From Larix kaempferi (lineage: Eukaryota; Streptophyta; Pinopsida; Pinales; Pinaceae): a stretch of 64,000 bases of DNA. Position numbers and translations under genes: made by a program. The stretch lies in contig BSBM01000232.1 of the NCBI GenBank assembly GCA_027924585.1, positions 24,649,501 to 24,713,500 of the forward strand. Direction: 5' to 3'. Shown one piece after another: positions 25,329 through 37,300 of the stretch. Under the pieces are notes generated by a model. It saw only the letters and a list, made by a program, of their open reading frames with translations. It was not told the origin of the DNA and searched no databases. Each line of letters starts with the position of its first letter. Within the stretch, counting starts at the first letter, position 1.

Positions 25329-26987
25329 ATGAAGAGACTAAATTCTAAATCTAGGTATCAGTTCATTAGTATTCTTCATGAACTATTGTTGTTCTTTATC
25401 AGCTCTTTCATGCTTTTCCCTTCACATGTAAAGAGGATTATCTTCTGTTTTGTTTATTCCAATGATCATCAACCTACCTTCATATACCCATATTTGAAAG
25501 AGGAAGGTTTGCAGCCTCCTTGTGTGGTTAATGTTAATTCTATATCTTTACCTCAGCCTATTCCTAAAGAAGAGTTATGCATTCAAATTCCTTTTGAATT
25601 TGAGCATCCATGTAACCTTAAGGAGATTGAACTTGTTTCAAAACCTGTCCAGATCACAGCACCTTTTTCCCTTATTGTTGATCCTTCTTATCAAACTATT
25701 AACCCTCAGGTTCAGCCCACTGCTTTTCAAGTCAAAATCAGAAATAGGATGTTTAAACCTTTGAGGTTGCCATGTCACCTTAAACCTTATCCTCTTGATT
25801 TCTTTAAGTATCTTCCCCGGTTTTCTGGAGATGATCATGTTACAGCTGAGAGGAACTTAGGGGCTTTTGAAAACTTCCTTTATCAGTTTGAGATAGTTTA
25901 TGATGATGTGATTATGAGGATATTTTCCAAAAATTTGTTCAAAGATGTTGCAATATGGTTTAAGAGTTTGAGAGCTAATTCTATTGGCTCTTGGATCGAG
26001 TTGTCAAATGCCTTTTTGAAGCATTAGGGTGAGAACAAATCTCTTGATTTGTATCTCGTTGATTTCTATGCTTTGAAGAGAGAGGAGGACGAAGCTTTGC
26101 CTATCTTCAATCGAAGATTCTACAACACTTATCATGATATGCCTTTGGAGATCCGACCTACAGAGACTACTGCCATGATATATTATGTTATGGGTTTGCA
26201 TTCAGAACTTTCCCTTCTCCTATTAGAAAGGAAGTCATCATCCTTAAGATAGTTGCTTGAAGATGCAAAGGAAGTGGAGGAGAACATCCGTGCTTCCAGG
26301 AGGATCCATGATCAAGATGGTTTTGAAAATATGCCTGCACAAGAGCAAGAAGACTTTCAGTATGTTTCAGATTTTGAGCAGGAAAGTAACAAGTTTGAAG
26401 CAGATTTGGAACAACAACGAGCATGTGAGTTCACTTCAGATTCAGGTCAGAATTCTTCAATATTTGTAGAGTACTCCAGAGACAGGTATGAGTCAGAAGT
26501 TTATGATTAGTTTGTAAACCAGAATGAATCTAAGGTAACCGATGATTGCATAGGAAACTACATGTTCTTAGCCGATCATAGTCCTTGTCATTTAAACGTT
26601 GCTCTATCATCATCTTTTGAACACTATTTTGATGAGGAAATTGTAGTTTTTGATCATCACAAGTTGATATCAAGAGAACCAGAAAGTGATCAGTCTTCTA
26701 GCAGAGGAACGGTCATGGCTGAGCAGCTATTTCCCAAAGACCAACATGTTTTTTATCTTCCTTTCAAGGATCCGATGGCAGCATTCATGGACTTATACTT
26801 TTCAGAGAACCTGAAGATTTTAGATTTCCTCAGCTTGCCATTGTTTATGGGTAAGTATGGTTTCCTGAATGAGTTCTTATCACTGCTGTTACATTTCAGA
26901 CATCAGCTGCTAATCAATGATAAAGATGAGATTCCTTCAGTTTTAAAGTTGTTTGGATGGTTGTTATGGAAATCAGCCTTTACCTAA
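25329..26987 (+). pseudogene. Gag-like ORF, copy 2 (three stops)
   Basis: Same protein as 21325-22968, about 552 codons, closely matching throughout. TAG stops at 26025 (TGG in copy 1), 26250 (CAA in copy 1) and 26508 (CAG in copy 1). Where copy 1 has its own stops, copy 2 reads CAG. It has a 15-bp in-frame insertion before 26490 relative to copy 1 (VEYSR). Its C-terminus, ending LFGWLLWKSAFT, is open to the natural stop at 26985. Confidence 0.85.
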
Positions 26988-27243
26988 CCCGAATGCAGAT
27001 TTAGTCAGAGTAATAGTAGGAGAATAAGCTCGTTTTATGAGCAAGTAGTTTCTTTCAGTTGTTGGTTTGTTGAATAAGCAGAGCAGGCTACAGGTGTACA
27101 GAGATCAGTTGCATAGATCTTGAGAGTTTTCAGAGATTGGTTTCACAGGCTACATGACTCCATATCCCAATAGATAAGGCGACTGGAACTGCTAGGTTCT
27201 TGGAACCTCACAAGGAGGATTCCATCCCCGAGTAGGAGCCAGA

Positions 27244-29169
27244 TGTTATCTCCTCAAATAAAATAGTCAAAGTTTGTTTATTTTAGGTGATAGGAAGTCA
27301 TTAAAAAATACACTTCCAAATTTATTAAGGCTCTTTTTTTAGAACTTTAGGTATGCAATAAAGTTTGAAAAACATTGGATTTTGTTTTTTCTTCGAAAAG
27401 GTCAAAACTCAGCTTTCGGTGGCTTAGGTGGACATTTCAACTGTTCATTAGCCATCGAAATCCTAGCTTTCGGCAGCTTAAACACGAAATTCGGGGTTAT
27501 CTAAGCCACCGAAATCGCAAGAATATTTTTACGGTCAGCATGTCTTTCACATGCACATAGCACGCACCATATTAAAGTCTGTCAGTTATATGTTAAATCT
27601 TACATATCAACTACATAAGCCACAAGTTAAGCTAAACTTCAAAAGCCACACAGATGTCTAATGGTCAAAGTAGTTTGGCTAATAAAACGTTTTAACAGGA
27701 AGAAGACATCTAGCCATGAATCATTCCACGATTCAAGCCATAGGCTAAAGCCATGCGCCAAGCTGAAAGGGTTTGGATGTTCTTCATTCAGCAAACCGAC
27801 AGTCTAGGAAATGATGAAGCCAGCAGCCAGATCTGGAATAAGTAATAGCAGGAAGGCACCTCCTCTGCTTTGGGAAAATATTGGTTACCTGTAAATGTCA
27901 TTAGATGCCTCTTTCTGATAAAATTCGACATCATAAAAATATTAATGACTTGCTGCTGTCGATGTTGGGAGATATATAACTGGGTAATATGAGTATGGTT
28001 AGGCTTTTTCTCCGTTTGTAGATTATCATAGATCTCTGAAATGAGATGGAGTTTCCAGGTCACGAGTAAAGCAACAGTTGGCAGTTTTAAAACACAGAGA
28101 CAAGTGCCAGATCGATGATACAGGTGCCAGCTTTGTAAATATCGAGGATCTCGTTTCACCAACATGTCAAGAAGAAGAAAAAGTGTACACAGCAAGTTGT
28201 CAGCGCAAACTTATTTTCTAAAGTGTTATGTGCTACAAACTCCTGTAGGTGGCAGATTATGGTAGATTCAATCAATTTTGATTTTATCTTCAGCTTATAA
28301 AAAGGTGACTCATGGCCCAGGTGGTGGATACAGCTCGAGGAAGGCCTCAATGGCAGTTTAAGAGGCAATTCAAGTTTTGATAAAGATTTTATTCCTTGCA
28401 TTTAGGATTTAATTCCTAGTTTTTAATAATACAGTTTTTTATTTGGTTTGACAGATGGATTTTCAGATCCATTTCTTTAGGGTCTAATCTCATATATTGT
28501 AACTAGATTAGATTTTGTAAATATTTGATCCCTTCTTTAAGGATCCTTGTTAATCATTGTAAAGCTATAAATCCAAAACATTTATGGAGTGTAAGAAGAG
28601 GAAAACGGTCCGAGAGACTGTGGTTCAACTTCAAGAACTTGTAACCATACTTCATTTAGATTTTCATGAGTATCTTGACACAGAAGATTCTTTCATTGTG
28701 CTTTGTTCAGATTTTCATTTCCTTTTCTTCATTGTACTTGTTTACGAATATTACATTCATGTTCTAATGTTTGTCTAATGCCTGATGGCTGTCATCCTAT
28801 CTTTGCATTGATGAACTAGAGCTGCAAGTATCTTACCTGTGATGTCTGACCATTTAGGTATACAATCGCATGTATGTTTATGCTAGTATGATAAGTACTT
28901 TACCTATCATAGCTAGCCATTCACATATGTTGTTGTAGGTATATTTCTGTTAGCATAATAAGTATTCTCCATACTTCCACACCTTTGATTTAAACCTTCT
29001 GAGCAGTATAATAGAAAGCCTTTCGTCTTCGAGTAGATTCATGTGTTCTGAGTGGATGTGAATATATTAATTTATCTGACTTGATCCTATTTCCCATACA
29101 TTATTGATCTATTTAAGTTACCAGGCTCATTCCCTTAACAGTCAGGGAAAGACTCCTGGAGTGATAACA
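27244..29169 (+). repeat. LTR 3 of gag-only array
   Basis: TGTTATCTCC to GTGATAACA; by eye about 5-6% different from LTR 1 over the first 340 bp. Followed at once by the GGAGG target copy. Confidence 0.92.
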
Positions 29170-29577
29170 GGAGGATTGTATTCAAGAAGAGGTTAGAGTA
29201 GCCAATAGAGAATCCCTACTCAAAGAAGATAATCAAGCATTAGCTACCCATACCAGGAGAAGAAGAAGTCAACCCAACTTCAAGAAGGGAAGCCACAAGG
29301 AGTCTCAACATCCACAAATGTTTCAAAAGAAAAGAGGAGTTAATACAGAAAGAGATCACTCCTCATAGCAATGTTACATTTGTCACAAAATAGGACACAT
29401 TGCTAGAAATTGTCCTTTAAAGAAGAAGAAGGGTCTCCACCACAAAAGACATCAAGCACATCTAGCAGAAGATGATAGTGAAGATGAAGAAGAGGAAAGA
29501 CCTCAAAGGAAAAGAGATAAGGTAGAAGAAGAAGATGCAGAAGAGTATGTTCTATTCTCTGCACTCTCTGGTCTGTA
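29170..29577 (+). pseudogene. Copia-1 gag, C-terminal part with zinc knuckle
   Basis: Resumes gag after the nested element (DCIQEEVRVANRES, overlapping the target duplication). A CCHC knuckle, CYICHKIGHIARNC, lies at about 29369-29412 (C-x2-C-x4-H-x4-C). A stop (TAG, CAT-to-SS* context) is at about 29366, just before the knuckle. The acidic tail ends LFSALSGL, where a one-base shift moves the frame into protease. Confidence 0.85.
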
Positions 29578-30447
29578 ACACCTGGAGAAGACACATGGCT
29601 TATTGATAGTGGTGCTTCAAAGCACATAACGGGACAAAAGAAAACCCTTTCAAGATTTGAAGAAAATACCTCTCCACAAAAGGTATCACTAGGAGATGAC
29701 TATCAATATCCTATCAAAGGAATTGGTGAAGCAAGCTACAAGCTTGATTCTGGAACCCCCATGAAGATGAAGGAAGTTTTACATGTACCATGTTTGAAGA
29801 ACAACCTACTTTCTATCTCAGCATTAGATAAGAAAGGTTATAGGGTTGCATTCATAGATGGACAAGTACTCATGTGGCCCAAAGGAAAGTCAATTGAGGA
29901 TGCAGTTGTTATTGGTGAAGAGGAAGGAGGACTATACAAACTCAAGGGACATTTAGAAGCAGCCCTCGTTCATGAAGCCACTAGCCCAAGTGAGCTATGT
30001 CATAGGAGTCTTGCTCACATTAACTACAAAGCATTACCCTATGTGAGCAAAGTAGTAATAGCATTACCAGATTTGAAGGTTGTTCATGAAGGCACTTGCA
30101 AAGGATGTGCAAAAGGGAAAAATATCAAGAATCCATTTCCAAAGAGTGAAACAAAGACTAAAAGTACTTTGGAATCGATTCATTCATATGTATGTGGTCC
30201 AATGCCCTCCACATCCTTGAGTGGATATGAATACTACCTTACATTCATTGATGACTTTTCAAGAAAGACTTGGATATATTTCCTAAAAGGAAAAGATGAA
30301 GTCTTTGGAAAATTCAAGGAATTCAAAGCCTTGATAGAAAATCATTTAGAAAAGAAAATCAAGACACTCAGGACAGATAATGGTGGAGAATATACTTCAA
30401 ATATTTTGAAGTCTTTTGTAAAGAAGTTGGAATCAAGAGGGAATTAA
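29575..30447 (+). pseudogene. Copia-1 protease and integrase N-terminal half
   Basis: Frame opens VTPGEDTWLIDSGASKHIT (retropepsin DSGAS near 29610). Then the pre-integrase region (LHVPCLKNNLLSISAL near 29785), the HHCC zinc-binding part (LCHRSLAHINY near 30000; CKGCAKGK near 30100) and the catalytic core. The first catalytic Asp, in HSDVCGPM, is Tyr here (HSYVCGPM, near 30185). The second, TDNGGEY near 30377, is present. A frameshift near 30415-30445 ends the frame. Confidence 0.9.
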
Positions 30448-31124
30448 CCACTCCCTACAATCCTCAACAAAATGGTGTTGCGGAAAGAAAGAATAGGACC
30501 ATTATGGAAGCAGTGAAAACACAGATACATGATCAAGATCTTCCTATGCATCTATGGGCTAACGCAGCAAGGACGATAGTCTATGTCCAAAATAGATTGT
30601 CTCATAGTGCCCTTGGATTCAAGACTCCAGAAGAAATGTTCACAGGGAAGAAGCCTGAGGTAAGCCATCTCAAGATATTTGGGTGCCCTGTATATGTTCA
30701 CATACCAAAAGGGAAGAGGACTAAGCTGGACCCTTCCGGAAATAAGGGAATATTTGTTGGGTATTGTCAAGCATCCAAAGTATTCAGAATATACATCCCA
30801 GGATTCCATCACATGGAAAATAGTAGAGATGTAACTTTTGATGAAGAAGTTGCTCTCAAAAGATCTAGAAAGAGCCAATGTGAAGAAGTATGTAAAGAAG
30901 ATATACCTCCTAGAAATACAGAAGTTGTTTCCTTCCCTGAAGAAGAAACACCAGAAGACCAGGATATGATAGAACCTCAAGAACCCCCACCTATGACATA
31001 TCACGGAAGAGAAAGCCAACATGGGAAAGAGAAATTATACAAGAAGCATAAAGATATGGAACTCCAGAAGGTTCCACTAGAGCAAGAAAGAAACCAAAGC
31101 CATTCTCCAGCTATGTGGCTTTGA
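30415..31124 (+). pseudogene. Copia-1 integrase C-terminal half
   Basis: After the frameshift the core continues with TTPYNPQQNGVAERKNRT (catalytic Glu near 30485), then LWANAARTIVYVQNRLS and KTPEEMFTGKKPEVSHLKIFGCPVY, the usual copia integrase tail. A Glu/Lys-rich linker leads toward RT. A frameshift near 31090-31124 changes frame again. Confidence 0.88.
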
Positions 31125-32700
31125 TGTGTGATCTTGTAGATCAAGAACCTACCAGTTATGAAGAAGCAGTTCATAAGAAAGAATGGGTAGAAGCAATGAC
31201 GGAGGAATACCAGTCAATAGTGAAGAACGATGTTTGATATGTAGTTCCCAAACCAAAAGACAAAAGTGTGGTATCCTCCAAGTGGATATACAAGATAAAG
31301 CATGCTGCAGATGGTAACATTGAAAAGTATAAGGCAAGGTTTGTAGCCAGAGGATTCTCTCAAAAAGAGGGAGTTGACTATGAAGAAACATTTGCACCTA
31401 TTGCAAGGTACACTTCCATTAGAACCATCATGGCACTTGCATCCATGATGAAGTGGAGATTACACCAGATGGATGTGAAGACAGCCTTCCTGAATGGTGT
31501 GATTGAGGAAGAAGTGTACATAGAACAACCACAAGTATTTGAGGTTGAAGATAGAAGAAATCACGTATGTAAGTTGAGAAAGCTCTATACGGGTTGAAAA
31601 AAGCTCCTAGAGCTTGGTACGAAAGAATTGATGGCTTATTAACAAGCTTGGGCTTTACCAAAAGTAAAGTTGATCCTAACCTTTACCTTAAGGTTATGGA
31701 TGATGAACCTGTCATACTATTACTGTATGTGGATGATCTATTTCTAACAGGAAATGAGAAATAGATCATGGAAAGCAAGAAGAATCTAGCTATAGAATTT
31801 GAGATGAAAGATCTCGGATTGATGCATTACTTCCAAGGTCTGGAAGTATGGCAAGGACCGGAAGGGATCTTTCTCAACCAGGGAAAGTATGTTGTGGAAA
31901 TCTTGAAGAGATTTGACATGTTGGAATGTAAATCCATGGCCACTCCCATGGATACCAACTTGAAGTTGTTGGTTGATGAATCGTCAGAATTGGTGGATGT
32001 GACTCAGTACAGATAGATTATTGGGTCGCTCATGTATCTGATGAATACCAGGCCAGATATATGCTTTGCTATGAACACCCTGAGTCAGTATCTAGTTGAG
32101 CCTAGACGTGTTCACCTGATAGCTGCAAAGCATGTGATGAGGTACCTAAAAGGTACGATAGACTTTGGTCTATATTATCTTGGAGATAATGATTTTAAAT
32201 TGTATGGTTATACAGATGTAGATTGGGATGGAAGTGTCTCAAACAAAAAGAGCACATCGGGTGGATGTTATTGTCTGGGATTAGCTATGATCTCGTTGTT
32301 TAGAAGGAAGCAGTCTAATGTGGCTCTCAGCACAACTGAAGCAGAATATATAGCAACTCTCTCTGCTAGTTGTGAAGCCATATGGCTTCGGAAGTTGTTA
32401 TCAAGACTATTTGACTTCGAGATGGACCCCACTCTAATCCTATGTGACAACCAGAGTTGTATCAAGATGATGGAGAATCCAATGTTCCATGATAAGTCAA
32501 AGCACATAGAGATCCGATATTTTTATATACGGCATATGGTGCAAAGGGGATCTATAAAGCTCAAGTATGTGAGCACTGATGAACAAGTTGTTGACGTATT
32601 AACCAAACCTCTGTCTCGAGTAAAGTTTGAGTATTTCCGAGACAAGCTTGGTGTAGTTCAGAAGGACCCTACTCGAAAGGGGGAGCGATGTGGTCGATGA
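31125..32700 (+). pseudogene. Copia-1 reverse transcriptase and RNase H
   Basis: RT: SSKWIYKIKHAADG near 31275, KARFVARGFSQKEGVDYEET, WRLHQMDVKTAFLNG near 31465, and the active site YVDDLFLTG at 31726. RNase H: DVDWDGSVSNKKSTSG near 32220, ALSTTEAEYIA near 32325, LCDNQSCIKM near 32440, and KHIEIRYFYIRH near 32505. Stops or shifts lie at about 31235, 31595, 31762 and 32015. The last frame ends at 32700. The protein would copy genomic RNA in the particle. Confidence 0.92.
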
Positions 32701-33006
32701 TGATATTTGGATATTGGTATCGATATGGATACTTGTATCAATGATGAGGTTTCCTATACTGACGGTAAGGTCGATGGTGAGGATACCTGTATTGATGATG
32801 TGGATACTTGTATCGATGATATGGATACTTATATCGATGATGAGGTTACCTGTTCCAATGATGAGGTCAATGATGAGGATACTTGTACTGACGATGAGGT
32901 CGATGAGTGGTCCTTAGACTTGGTCGAAGTTGACAAGTGGATTGTATCATCCCTGGAAAAATGTCCTAAAAGAGATCTGTAGACTCTTGTCTCCGAGAAA
33001 GATGTT
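32701..33006 (+). repeat. GAT-rich degenerate repeats after copia-1 pol
   Basis: Irregular repeats of GATGATG-GGATACTTGTATC. A 91-codon frame here, rich in Asp and DTCIDD, is the translation of the repeat. Copia-2 has a comparable region at 53888-54400. Confidence 0.65.
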
Positions 33007-33421
33007 GTAAAATCCTAGATTTGATCTAGGTCACAACCGGTATGAAAAAGGACTAGCTCTGTGGTTTTAAAATCCTAGATTTGATCTAGGTCACAACCAG
33101 TATGAAAAAGGATTGGCTCCGTGGTTGTAAAATCCTAGATTTGATCTAGGTCACAACTAGCATGAAAAAGGATTGGCTCTGTGGTTGTAAAATCCTAGAT
33201 TTGATCTAGGTCACAACCAGTGTGAAAAAGGACTGGCTCTATGGTTGTAAATCCTAGATTTGATCTAGGTCACAACCAGTATGAAAAAGGACTGGCTCTG
33301 TGGTTGTAAATCCTAGATTTGATCTAGGTCACAACCAGTATGAAAAAGGACTGGCTCTGTGGTGGTAAATACTAGATTTGATCTAGGTCACATCCAGTAT
33401 GAAAAAGGACTGGCACTGTGG
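33007..33421 (+). repeat. Seven 59-60 bp tandem repeats, each with a stem-loop
   Basis: Copies start at about 33007, 33067, 33127, 33187, 33247, 33306 and 33365. Each contains CCTAGAT-TTG-ATCTAGG (7-bp perfect stem, 3-base loop; first base changed in the last copy) followed by TCACAACCAGTATGAAAAAGG. It lies between pol and the 3' LTR, so it would be in the element's RNA. Confidence 0.92.
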
Positions 33422-33830
33422 TTGGGATTGCATCGTCCCTAGACATGATATGGTGTCTTAAAGTGAGAGGGTTTGATCATCCCGTAATTGGATCATGTGT
33501 GTTGCAGATTATGATGTTGTTGATCAAGAGATCCAGAAGATGAGGCTATTGATCGGAAGATCCAAATGTTGATGTTGTTGATCAAGAGATCCAGACGATG
33601 AGGCTATTGATCGAGAGATCTTGATGATGCTATTGTAGTTGATCGAGTGCTGCAGAAGATGAAGACTCAATACTGACGATGTTGATGTTCCAGTATTGAT
33701 TATGTTCCAATAATTGTTTGAGTTACTGATGATGATTGAAGAAAGCTTCCAATGATTTATAGATGTATCATGTATCATGTTGTTGATGACTCCTTGCTCC
33801 TGCAGATGTTGTTATAATATCCTTCTCGTT
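33422..33830 (+). other. Copia-1 3' non-coding segment
   Basis: At 33500-33640 a unit with TTGATCAAGAGATCCAGA and GATGAGGCTATTGATC recurs about twice. No coding content. Confidence 0.55.
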
Positions 33831-33839
33831 AAGGGGGAG
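33831..33839 (+). promoter_or_regulatory. Polypurine tract of copia-1
   Basis: AAGGGGGAG immediately before the 3' LTR; primes plus-strand DNA synthesis. Confidence 0.88.
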
Positions 33840-34394
33840 TGTTAAAATATTGTAACTTCTAAGAATATTCTATTTTTACTTTATTATTCCGTAGATGTTT
33901 CATTCCTCCGTCGGGACTTTATTATATATTCGGAGATGTTTATTCCTCCATCGGGACTTTATTATATATCCGGAGATGTTTATTCCTCCGTCGGGATATT
34001 GTAACTAGGGTTATTAGACTTCCCTAGTGGGGTCGGCCCTGAGTTAAGTGTTTAGGGGTTATTAGACTCTCCTAGGAGAAGTCGGCCCAGTTAGGGTTAA
34101 AATTCAAGTGGAGTAGAGGATAAATAGAGGAGGTGTGTTCCTCATTTACACTCACTCATTCACTCACTTGTGAAGTGCGCATAGGAGAGAGAGAGAGATC
34201 TTCGAAGGAGGAGAAGGAGCTCTTGTTTGGGGATTACATCTTTGTATTTGTTGGTCATCTATATTAAGGAAAGCTTTGCTGAGTTTTCTACCCCATGAGG
34301 GATTCTCGGGATAAAGAGTCTGTGCCTATCTTGTGATTCTGTTTCTTTCAATGATCCTTATGCTCTTGTTGTGAATTTTATGCTAAACTTAACA
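33840..34394 (+). repeat. 3' LTR of copia-1
   Basis: 555 bp, TGTTAAAATA to AACTTAACA. Three U3 units of about 43 bp against two in the left LTR. Confidence 0.92.
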
Positions 34395-34399
34395 CAGCA
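34395..34399. repeat. Target site duplication of copia-1 (right)
   Basis: CAGCA, partner of TAGCA at 17685-17689. Confidence 0.8.
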
Positions 34400-37300
34400 A
34401 AGGGACAGTTAAGCAATATGTGATCCATTGTTTCTTCTGACAGCAGATAGATTGGGCATCTCGTTGGACCCTCCCATCCTATTTTTTTGAGGTTTTCTCC
34501 AGTTAGAATGTTGTTGTGGGCCAACTTCCATATGAATATATCGACTTTTGGAAGAATTTTGACTCTCCAAATTTCTTTCCAGAGAGTTGGGTTGATCGGG
34601 ACATTCGGGATTGCTTTGATTTGCTTGTAACCTTCTGCATCAGTGTAAATTCCATAATTGGATCCCCGTCCATGCATGTCCTTCAACTTAGCAGCTACTG
34701 GAGACTTCCCATGAAGGTAGGATATTAGAGTGCGTTCTTCATCGATCAACTGGAAGTTTCCATTCCTTCCATGACTTGGATCTACCCTTATTCCAGACGG
34801 AGATATCCCAAAGGGTGGTGATGTTGAGAGAATTATAGTGGATTTTTCAGGTTGGAGTTGTTTAATAATGAGTCCAGCGTTGATTCTCCAAGAATTGAAT
34901 CTTCCCATATTTCGATATTTTTGCCATTCCCCGGAATCCAAGTTAAGAGAGGCTGGAAGAACCCGGAGGCTTTTTGACAGATGTTAAAAATCGGGGATCC
35001 TTTCCTTACCTTTCGCGGGATATCAAGGCTGATTGTGTGTGGTCCTGTGTAATATTTCTTCCAAAGTGCATGCTTGCTCTAGGTTAATTTTCCTGTAACC
35101 AAATTCCAGAGTTGCTTCGCCCCAATAGCTATATTATGAGCTCTAAAATCTTTGATTTGGAGGCCCCCTTCTAAAATTGGCTTGGTGACTTTTCCCCAAC
35201 TTACTAGAGACAGCTTGTTTTCACTGTTTTTACCACCTTTCCATAAAAATATTCTTAGGATTGCTTCCATTTTATTAATGAATCCGATTGGGGCCAATAC
35301 GATTGAGCTTTGGAATACTGGAATGCTGAGAAGAACTGATTTTATCAGGACTAACTTTCCAGCTTTGTTGAGCCACTTTGCTCCCCATTTGTTGATTTTG
35401 TTCTTTAGCTTGTCTAGGAGAGAATTCCAATGCTCAGATCTTATGTTTACTCTGGTAATGGGGATTCCTACGTATTTAAAAGAATTACATTGAGTCTTCC
35501 CCTCCATTTCCATAATTTTGGTGATGTCCGTCATTTCTATATTGGTACAATTCCACCCATAAATTTGGCTTTTTCTGTAGTTTATCTGACTATCGAAGCT
35601 TCCTTGTAGAGATCGAGCTCCCTTTTTATTCTCCTAGCATTAATTTTATTGGCTCCTCCAAGTAGGAGCATGTTGTCTACGAACTAAGCATGATTGATCT
35701 CTTTGACTCCATGAGCTATTCTGATTCCCAATAGTTCTTCTTGGACTCAACAGTGCTCTAATTGAAAGCTAAGGACTGAAGCTTGTATGGCATACAACAG
35801 AGGTGACATTGGGCAGCCTTGGAGTAGCCCCCTGCTGGCTTGGAAGAAATCAACAGCTCGCCCATTGATCAACGAGGCTATCTAAGGGGAGCCTATACAA
35901 GCCTTTACCCAATTGATGAAATCCAGGGAAAATCCGAATTGAAGCATTACCTGAAACAAAAATTCATGTCGAACCCTGTCGAAAGCATTAACTAAATCAA
36001 ATTTGGCAGGTAGTATCTCTTTGACTCGGTTGGAGATTACTTTTGTGATGAGCTTATATCCAATATTGCATAGTGAGATTGGTCGGTATCGGTCAAAGGA
36101 GATGGCTCCTTTTTCTGTAGGAATCAGCGCTAAGAATGTTGAATTTGTGCTCCCATCAATCTTATGACACTTTTGATATTTTAGGACCATTCTATGTAAG
36201 TCTTTTTTTATGATTGGCCAACAAGATTTTATGAACCCGGCGGTAAATTCATCCGGACAAGGGGCTTTGTTCGGTTCCATGTTTCCCAAGGTTGTCTTGA
36301 TTTCTTCTATGGTTACCAAAGCCGTAAGTTTTTGATTGATATCCTGCGTTACCAGATTTGGGACAAGTTCAATAATATTCTTCCTCCTTTCATCATGAGT
36401 ATGAATATTTTCTGAATACACCTCTTTGAAGTGGAGATGAGCAGCATGTTTAATATCATTGAATTCCTTTATGATCTGGTTGTTGCTATAAATTTCTTTA
36501 ACCGAGTTATACTTCCTCCTTGCTTCATCTTGCTTATGGAAATAACTGGTGTTCTTGTCGCTGGCCTGAAGCCAAAGGTTTCTCGATTTCTACCTCCAAT
36601 AGTATTCCTCCTCTCTACATGCAGCATGTAGCTTCCTTTGAAGTTCCATTTCATGTTCCATATTCTCATTGTTGATTGGGCTTTCTTCCAACGGAATTTG
36701 ATGCTTTTCCAGCTAATTTTGGACTTCCATCCTCTGGTGTGAAGGGGGTTTTATATTTTTGGCCCAATTCTTGATTTCTTTTTTAAGTCGCCTCAGTTTT
36801 TCTTCCCATACGTAGAAAGGTGATCTTGTTACTGGTCTCAACCAAACTCTTAGGACAATCTCATGGAAGCCTTCCTTCTTAATCCAAGATGGGTTGAACC
36901 TGAAGGGGATTAGCCCCAATTTTTTTTTGTCTTTGGAGATTAATAAAAGAATATACTTGTGATCAGATGCGTTGAAGGGACAAATTTTAGAGTCGACATC
37001 CAATCCAAGAAGGAGAAAGGATTTGTGGACTAGAAATCTGTCCAATCTAGTGGCGATATGCCTTGGACCCATTCTCTTGTTCGTCCATGTGAATTTACCT
37101 TTGGAGGGCTTAATGTCTTCAAGCTCCCATTCATGCATGAGATCTTCCACTGTTTTCAGAAACTGGTCTCTTACAATGGATCCCCCTCTTTTTTCCTCAA
37201 GGGACAGATGTACATTTAGATCTCCAACTAAGACAATATTCTCCAGTTGGTGAATTCTAAGGAAGTCTTGGATGAGATTCCAACAATCTTTTTTTTCGGA

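Larger units (their letters stand above)
19227..29169 (+). mobile_element. Gag-only LTR element, LTR-int-LTR-int-LTR array
   Basis: Three LTRs of 1931, 1937 and 1926 bp alternate with two internal regions of about 2.07 kb, each with one gag-like ORF and no protease, integrase or RT. A single GGAGG target duplication flanks the complete array. The layout fits a nonautonomous element of the TR-GAG kind that expanded by unequal recombination between LTRs, or that integrated as a tandem. The primer site is the tRNA-Asp type used by Athila/Tat-like Ty3/gypsy elements, so the trans-acting helper is probably from that group (inference). Confidence 0.92.
17690..34394 (+). mobile_element. Copia-1, Ty1/copia element with nested insertion
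   Basis: LTRs at 17690-18201 and 33840-34394, iMet primer site at 18202, gag, protease, integrase, RT, RNase H (Ty1/copia order), a repeat-rich 3' segment and a polypurine tract. It is inserted in the zinc-binding region of LINE-1 ORF2. Its gag is interrupted by the three-LTR element 19227-29169. Without that insert the element is about 6.8 kb. Pol contains several stops and frameshifts and the first integrase Asp is replaced, so it is dead. Confidence 0.95.

Noticed and set aside
33007-33421. CRISPR-like regular repeats
   Set aside because: No unique spacers; direct tandem units inside a plant retrotransposon.
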